A stretch of DNA of 8,029 nucleotides from Candidatus Iainarchaeum sp. (GTDB taxonomy: Archaea; Iainarchaeota; Iainarchaeia; Iainarchaeales; JAXPJC01): positions 1-8,029 of the forward strand of contig JAGVWD010000044.1 of NCBI GenBank assembly GCA_018304445.1, read 5' to 3'. The position numbers were made by a program, and so were the translations under genes. This document shows, one piece after another, positions 4,626 through 8,029 of this stretch. The stretch's first letter is position 1. Each line of letters starts with the position of its first letter. The notes below the pieces were generated by a model. The model was not told where the DNA came from and ran no database searches. It saw nothing but the letters and a program-made list of their open reading frames with translations.

Positions 4626-5900
4626 ATGAAGGAATACAATGCGGATTTGCACTTCCATGGGCCCTATTCGGGCGGAGTCAGCAAGAATATGCTCCTTCCG
4701 GTAATAGCGGAGCAGGCGCAGCTGAAAGGCCTGCACATATGCAGCACTGCTGACATATTGCACAATGAATGGCTGAAACATGTGAAGCAGAACCTGAAGG
4801 AGGAGAGTAATGGGATTTTCGGAATTGAGGGAAGGGAAATAAAATTCATAATTGGAACAGAAGTGCAGGATGTGAACAGGGTGCATCATCTTGTGTATCT
4901 GCCTGATATTGCCTCCGCGGAGAATTTGCGCGAAAAGCTCCTTAAATTCGGAAATCTTGATGGCTATGGGAACGGAAGGCCGAGGCTGAAAACCAATGCG
5001 GAGCAGACTGCGGAGATTGTAAAGGATTGCAATGGCATTATGGGGCCTGCGCATGCATTTACCCCCTACTTTTCCATATACGCGCATTTTGGTTCAATGC
5101 TTTCGTGCTATGGGAAAATGCTTAATGAAATTTATTTCATGGAACTTGGATTGAGCGCTGATTCATATTTTGCGGATTTGATTGCTGATAACCATAATTA
5201 CCAGTTCATTACAGCAAGCGACTCCCATAGCCCCTATCCCCACAGGATTGGAAGAGAGTTTACGCGCATAAAAATGAAAGAGCCTGATTTCAGTTCACTT
5301 AAGCACGCGCTCAAGGAGAAGGATGAGGCTTTGATTACACTTAATGCGGGCTTGGATCCGCGCGAGGGGAAATATCACTTAAGCGCCTGCAATAAATGCT
5401 ATACGAAATTCTCAATGCTGGAGGCTGAGGCCTTCAAATGGAAATGCCCGAAATGCAAGGCAACAATAAAAAAGGGCGTAAGGGACAGAATCCTTGAATT
5501 GGCAAATTACAAAGAAGAAAAACATCCCAAATTCCGCCCCCCTTATATGCACATACTTTCCCTTGCTGAAATAATACAAATTGCGCTCGGGGCAAAAAAT
5601 GTGCAGGCGCCTGAAGTTCAGACACTTTGGCGCAATTTTGTTGATGCCTTCGGGAATGAGATTAATGCGGTTATTGATGCGCCGATTGATGCGCTTTCAG
5701 GGCTGCATGCGGATGTTGCAAAAAACATCGAGGCTTTCAGGAAAGGCTATGTAATTTACATCCCAGGAGGCGGCGGGCAGTACGGAACGCCAGTAATATG
5801 CAAAAGCGCGGAGGAAATGGTGCAGAAGCAAAAAGAGCTTGAAAAGGAAATCTCGGGAAAATCCGAATTCTCAGGGCAGAAAACGCTTGGGGAGTTTTGA
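4626..5900 (+). CDS. Endonuclease Q (PHP-domain DNA repair nuclease) with C-terminal PIP box
   Basis: At 424 residues this matches the EndoQ family, which nicks DNA 5' of deaminated bases (uracil, hypoxanthine, xanthine) and AP sites. The PHP metal-binding set is visible: D7-L-H9-F-H11, D43 and H46 in TADILH, E79 in GTEV, H87/H88, H143 in PAHAF and D199-S-H201. A zinc finger follows (C255/C258 and C274/C277), then the C-terminal helical region with PPYMHILSLAEIIQIALG (305-322) and the Gly-rich IYIPGGGGQYGTP (378-389), both typical of the family. The last seven residues, QKTLGEF (418-424), fit the PIP-box pattern QxxLxxF at the extreme C-terminus; PCNA is known to stimulate archaeal EndoQ. A T-run follows the stop. 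Family assignment is firm. Confidence 0.93.
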   Translation: MKEYNADLHFHGPYSGGVSKNMLLPVIAEQAQLKGLHICSTADILHNEWLKHVKQNLKEESNGIFGIEGREIKFIIGTEVQDVNRVHHLVYLPDIASAENLREKLLKFGNLDGYGNGRPRLKTNAEQTAEIVKDCNGIMGPAHAFTPYFSIYAHFGSMLSCYGKMLNEIYFMELGLSADSYFADLIADNHNYQFITASDSHSPYPHRIGREFTRIKMKEPDFSSLKHALKEKDEALITLNAGLDPREGKYHLSACNKCYTKFSMLEAEAFKWKCPKCKATIKKGVRDRILELANYKEEKHPKFRPPYMHILSLAEIIQIALGAKNVQAPEVQTLWRNFVDAFGNEINAVIDAPIDALSGLHADVAKNIEAFRKGYVIYIPGGGGQYGTPVICKSAEEMVQKQKELEKEISGKSEFSGQKTLGEF

Positions 5901-5912
5901 ATTGCAATATAA

Positions 5913-5919
5913 TTTTTTT
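5913..5919 (+). terminator. Oligo-T terminator downstream of EndoQ
   Basis: Seven consecutive T bases begin 12 bases after the EndoQ stop, with no stable hairpin in front. Archaeal RNA polymerase terminates at such oligo-T tracts, so this is the likely end of the EndoQ transcript. Confidence 0.5.
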
Positions 5920-5955
5920 AGAATTAGTCTGTGATCGTTGAAATTGGTAATAAGT

Positions 5956-6096
5956 TCATGTACTGAAGCTTTTGCTGAATCTCTTCCTTATTTCTGCCTT
6001 TATTTTATGCCCGATGGCTTCTGCATCCTCTTCGCTTAGTGTGCTGTCTTTAAGCAGCTTGTCCATCTGCCCAAGCCTCTTAAATTTCTTTGCCAT
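5956..6096 (-). CDS. Small antitoxin-like protein (46 residues)
   Basis: A 46-residue frame runs from ATG 6096-6094 to TGA 5958-5956, starting 28 bases after the PAC2 stop on the same strand. The sequence MAKKFKRLGQMDKLLK is followed by STLSEEDAEAIGHKIKAEI and a basic tail RKRFSK. The pattern 'S-x-L-[ST]-E-E-D-A-x-x-[IL]-G-x-x-[IV]' resembles short archaeal peptides encoded in front of PIN toxin genes, probably the toxin-binding part of an antitoxin. No PIN gene follows; the next gene is the convergent EndoQ. It could be an orphan antitoxin or a remnant. The upstream sequence has GGTAAATT, a weak ribosome site, and a TATAATT element at 6116-6122. Coding status is likely from composition; function is tentative. 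Confidence 0.55.
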   Translation of the reverse strand: MAKKFKRLGQMDKLLKDSTLSEEDAEAIGHKIKAEIRKRFSKSFST

Positions 6097-6124
6097 AATT
6101 TACCACTAACTAGAATTATATGCG

Positions 6125-6901
6125 CTATCTCACATAACTTAATCCGCTTGGAAGCGGCTTCTCTTCCTGCTCCTCTAATTGCGCAGAAAGCTGGGTAAAG
6201 GCCTTTTCTATTTCAACGGATTCTTTTTCTATTTTGCGCATGTCCACCTTGAATCCGAATTTTTTTATAAGCAATTCCAAAACTTTTTTCGCGGCGCCAT
6301 GGTCGCCGTAAACCAGCCTTACATTTGTTTCGCCCATCAGGCAGGCGGCATCCATCCCGAATTCTGCTGCAATTCCCGGGAGAAGGCCTGCTGCCCCGCT
6401 TATCAGCCCCTCGTTCTTGTCAATTATTACACCGTATTTCTTCAAATCATTAAGAAGCGCCTTGCTTGTTGCAGCAACAATCACTTTCGGCTCGTGGTTC
6501 ATGCGCCTTTCCCCCACATTTATCCCCGCAAGGGCATAAATCTCCTTTACATCGTGCTGCTTGAGAAATTCACATATGGAGCGCGCGAATTCATAATGCT
6601 CCTGTGCAGTTCCACTCCTGAAATCAAGGCTCGGCTGCACCGGGCCTGATAAAAAGAGATAGTCCTTTCCCTTGAAGCTGTAATGGTAAATTTCATCCTT
6701 TATAAGCTCAAGCATCCCCTCTTTTGTGTGTGCGCTCGGGGGGAAGGAATCCGAAATGATTTCCGCAATTTTCTCGGTATTGAGCTCTTTAAGCAGGTAA
6801 TCAACAACAATTTTTCCCACAAGGCCTATTCCCGGGAGGCCTGTAAATATGACCGGCGCCTTGAGCTTTGCCATTTTCACCAATTTGACTGTTGTTACCA
6901 A
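6125..6901 (-). CDS. PAC2-family proteasome assembly chaperone homologue
   Basis: A 258-residue protein of the archaeal PAC2 family (PbaA/PbaB-like, COG2047), homologous to chaperones that assist 20S proteasome assembly. Diagnostic segments are VIFTGLPGIGLVGK (17-30), DSFPPSAH (51-58), YLFLSGPVQPS (81-91), IYALAGINVG (121-130) and GLISGAAGLLPGIAAEFG (165-182). The tail is a charged helix (224-248) ending in LSYVR, close to the HbYX motif that docks into the proteasome alpha ring but with Tyr one residue too far from the end. The start is a TTG with GGAGAGG nine bases upstream; an in-frame TAG lies just before this, and in-frame TTG (codon 7) and ATG (codon 10) are alternatives. It follows aIF2-alpha by 56 bases and is probably co-transcribed. 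Length is normal for the family. Confidence 0.88.
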   Translation of the reverse strand: MVTTVKLVKMAKLKAPVIFTGLPGIGLVGKIVVDYLLKELNTEKIAEIISDSFPPSAHTKEGMLELIKDEIYHYSFKGKDYLFLSGPVQPSLDFRSGTAQEHYEFARSICEFLKQHDVKEIYALAGINVGERRMNHEPKVIVAATSKALLNDLKKYGVIIDKNEGLISGAAGLLPGIAAEFGMDAACLMGETNVRLVYGDHGAAKKVLELLIKKFGFKVDMRKIEKESVEIEKAFTQLSAQLEEQEEKPLPSGLSYVR

Positions 6902-6910
6902 TTTCTCAAC

Positions 6911-6917
6911 CCTCTCC
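6911..6917 (-). promoter_or_regulatory. Shine-Dalgarno site deciding the TTG start of the PAC2 gene
   Basis: Minus-strand GGAGAGG lies nine bases before the TTG at 6901-6899. No ATG or GTG lies between it and that codon in frame, so the site supports TTG as the initiation codon rather than ATG at 6874. Confidence 0.55.
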
Positions 6918-6957
6918 TATAAATTGCAATAGGCGAATATTTTTATTAGTTTGCGCT

Positions 6958-7719
6958 TCAGGCCTCGAAGCTGCCTGCCCCGCCCGCTGCCTTTATTGAT
7001 TCTATTGCATTTCCCGCGGCAAACTTCAGCACGCGCTCCGCAACTTTATAGTCAAAGCTGCTCACCCTTATGACATATTTTCCTGAGCCGGAGTAGTATA
7101 TTGAAATTTCGGCGTCCTTTGTTGAATTCTGCGCAGAAATCAGCGCGTCCTTTATCAGTTCAATTCCGTTTGAGGCATAACTGCTCAGCGCAACAACCCC
7201 CCGGATTGTCCTGTTTGGGATTTCAACATTCTTGGATATTACATCAAGCGCGGGCTTCAGCCAGTCCTTCTGGATTGGCTTTGAGGCTTCTTCGGGGTTC
7301 AGGGCAATTGCCTGGAACGCATCATGCAGGGAATCGTATTTCTCAAGGAGCGGAAGAGCGACATTTTTCCACGCCTCTTCCATAGTTGAATTCTTTTCCT
7401 TTGAAATTATTTCAACAAGCTTCTGCGCGCGCTTCATTTTTTTCCATGCGTCAAGCCTTGCCCTCTCATCTGAAGTGGAAACTTTGGTAAAGGATATATC
7501 TATCTGCTTTTTTTCAGCATCAACATGAAGGACTTTCGCAACCCTTATCTCGTTTTCCTTTGCGAAATTCCTTATGTTCTTTATCCATCCGCTAGCTACT
7601 TGGGAAATGTGCACAAACCCGCTTGTTCCGGGGTATTCGACCAAATCAGCAAAAACCCCGTAATCAAGGATTTTTGTGACCCTGCACACAACATACTCGT
7701 TCAGTTCCGGAAGGTTCAT
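6958..7719 (-). CDS. eif2a: Translation initiation factor aIF2, alpha subunit
   Basis: A 253-residue protein, slightly shorter than usual (about 265-275). aIF2-alpha is part of the heterotrimer that delivers initiator Met-tRNA to the small ribosomal subunit. Residues 8-80 are the S1/OB domain: EYVVCRVTKILDYGVFADLVEYPGTSGFVHISQVASGWIKNIR is close to the archaeal consensus, and KVLHVDAEKKQIDISFTKV closes the fold. Residues 85-165 form the helical domain and 167-245 the C-terminal alpha/beta domain that contacts the gamma subunit (IRGVVALSSY, AEISIYYSGSGKYVIRV). The ATG overlaps the S27e stop as ATGA, so translation is coupled. A Gly/Ala-rich tail ends the protein. Nop10 often follows this gene but is absent here. 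Confidence 0.95.
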   Translation of the reverse strand: MNLPELNEYVVCRVTKILDYGVFADLVEYPGTSGFVHISQVASGWIKNIRNFAKENEIRVAKVLHVDAEKKQIDISFTKVSTSDERARLDAWKKMKRAQKLVEIISKEKNSTMEEAWKNVALPLLEKYDSLHDAFQAIALNPEEASKPIQKDWLKPALDVISKNVEIPNRTIRGVVALSSYASNGIELIKDALISAQNSTKDAEISIYYSGSGKYVIRVSSFDYKVAERVLKFAAGNAIESIKAAGGAGSFEA

Positions 7720-7913
7720 TCAAATGCCCTCACAGGCTTTATCTTGAGCCTTATTTTCCCCGCGCCTGTTTCCGCAAGCTCATGGTTGCAGACAATGCAT
7801 TTTACTGGAGTTGAAGCAAGGGAATACACTGTCTGCTCGTTGCTGCACGAAGGGCATTTCACCCTTATGAATTTGTTCCCCGCTTTTGGTGCAAGTTCTG
7901 TTTTTCTGCTCAT
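7716..7913 (-). CDS. rps27e: Ribosomal protein S27e
   Basis: A 65-residue zinc-binding protein of the small ribosomal subunit, normal size for archaeal S27e. The C4 zinc finger is C20-P-S-C23 and C39-I-V-C42, around SNEQTVYSLASTPVK. FIRVKCPSC at the front and IRLKIKPVRAFE at the end fit the family. The start at 7913 is preceded by GTGAGG, which overlaps the GINS stop. The gene is nine bases after GINS and overlaps aIF2-alpha by four bases, so it sits inside one tight operon. Confidence 0.95.
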   Translation of the reverse strand: MSRKTELAPKAGNKFIRVKCPSCSNEQTVYSLASTPVKCIVCNHELAETGAGKIRLKIKPVRAFE

Positions 7914-7922
7914 TTTTTCGCC

Positions 7923-8029
7923 TCACTCGTTTGTTTTTGCCAGTTTTCTTGAAACCAGGAGACTGGCGACCTTGTGCGGAAGTTCTGCCGTCTGCCCAAC
8001 CGCATATGGGCCGTATTCCTTCATGTCAG
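7923..8029 (-). CDS. GINS replisome subunit, C-terminal end (partial)
   Basis: The frame ends at TGA 7925-7923 and enters from the right edge, giving the last 35 or so residues. It reads DMKEYGPYAVGQTAELPHKVASLLVSRKLAKTNE in two halves: DMKEYGPYAVGQTAELP, then HKVASLLVSRKLAKTNE. The YGPY-x(2)-G-x(3)-ELP pattern followed by a short helix is the small B domain typical of archaeal GINS proteins (Gins51/15-like). GINS forms the CMG-type helicase with MCM and Cdc45/GAN. Its position immediately upstream of S27e and aIF2-alpha agrees with the known archaeal replication-translation gene cluster, which supports the call although only the end is visible. Confidence 0.82.
   Translation of the reverse strand, partial: DMKEYGPYAVGQTAELPHKVASLLVSRKLAKTNE

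Noticed and set aside
4572..5087. Minus-strand 171-residue frame opposite EndoQ
   Set aside because: EndoQ on the plus strand shows all PHP metal ligands in this interval; the antisense frame has no family features.
5901..5955. Possible remnant of a PIN toxin after the small antitoxin-like peptide
   Set aside because: Only 55 bases remain before EndoQ ends; no first-strand Asp motif or other PIN feature is visible on the minus strand.
6179..7528. Plus-strand frames opposite PAC2 and aIF2-alpha
   Set aside because: Shadows of two well-recognised minus-strand genes.
1..8029. tRNA, rRNA, CRISPR array, insertion sequence or origin
   Set aside because: No cloverleaf, regularly spaced direct repeats, transposase-like frame or origin-like repeat cluster was seen on reading both strands; short AT-rich repeats are explained as promoters and operators.

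Overview
The window is archaeal. It carries an archaeal translation initiation factor (aIF2-alpha), ribosomal protein S27e, a GINS replisome subunit, a PAC2-family proteasome-assembly protein, an endonuclease Q and a methanogen/DPANN-type S-layer protein. Promoter-like sites are TATA boxes rather than -35/-10 elements, and Shine-Dalgarno sites are present at only some genes. The small genes, a BofA-like membrane protein and the lineage-restricted winged-helix protein suggest a DPANN archaeon (Woesearchaeota-like). That lineage is an inference, not something the sequence proves.

Layout: (1) 1-1135, minus: the N-terminal 378 residues of an S-layer protein, running off the left edge. A 30-bp perfect inverted repeat sits exactly at that edge. 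(2) 1136-1316: a divergent promoter region with inverted repeats. (3) 1317-2075: a VapC-like PIN toxin (+) and a ribbon-helix-helix antitoxin (-), arranged tail-to-tail with overlapping 3' ends. A palindromic operator lies in front of the antitoxin. (4) 2076-3492: a winged-helix regulator-like gene (-) divergent from a translationally coupled pair (+), a BofA-like membrane protein and an unrecognised basic protein. (5) 3487-5900: an AmrS-type radical SAM enzyme (-) divergent from endonuclease Q (+), with a shared palindromic TATA element. The EndoQ protein ends in a PCNA-binding (PIP-box) motif. (6) 5956-8029, minus: a compact operon reading GINS (partial) - S27e - aIF2-alpha - PAC2 - a 46-residue antitoxin-like peptide.

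Working together: the right end is the known archaeal replication-translation gene cluster, but without the L44e and Nop10 genes often found in it. EndoQ is a PCNA-linked DNA repair nuclease. The left half is accessory: cell surface, toxin-antitoxin, and a membrane-protein pair beside a possible regulator. The least understood unit is the wHTH / BofA-like / basic-protein locus. The most peculiar sequence structure is the edge inverted repeat in the S-layer gene, which could be an invertible segment but is more likely a fold-back or contig-end artefact.
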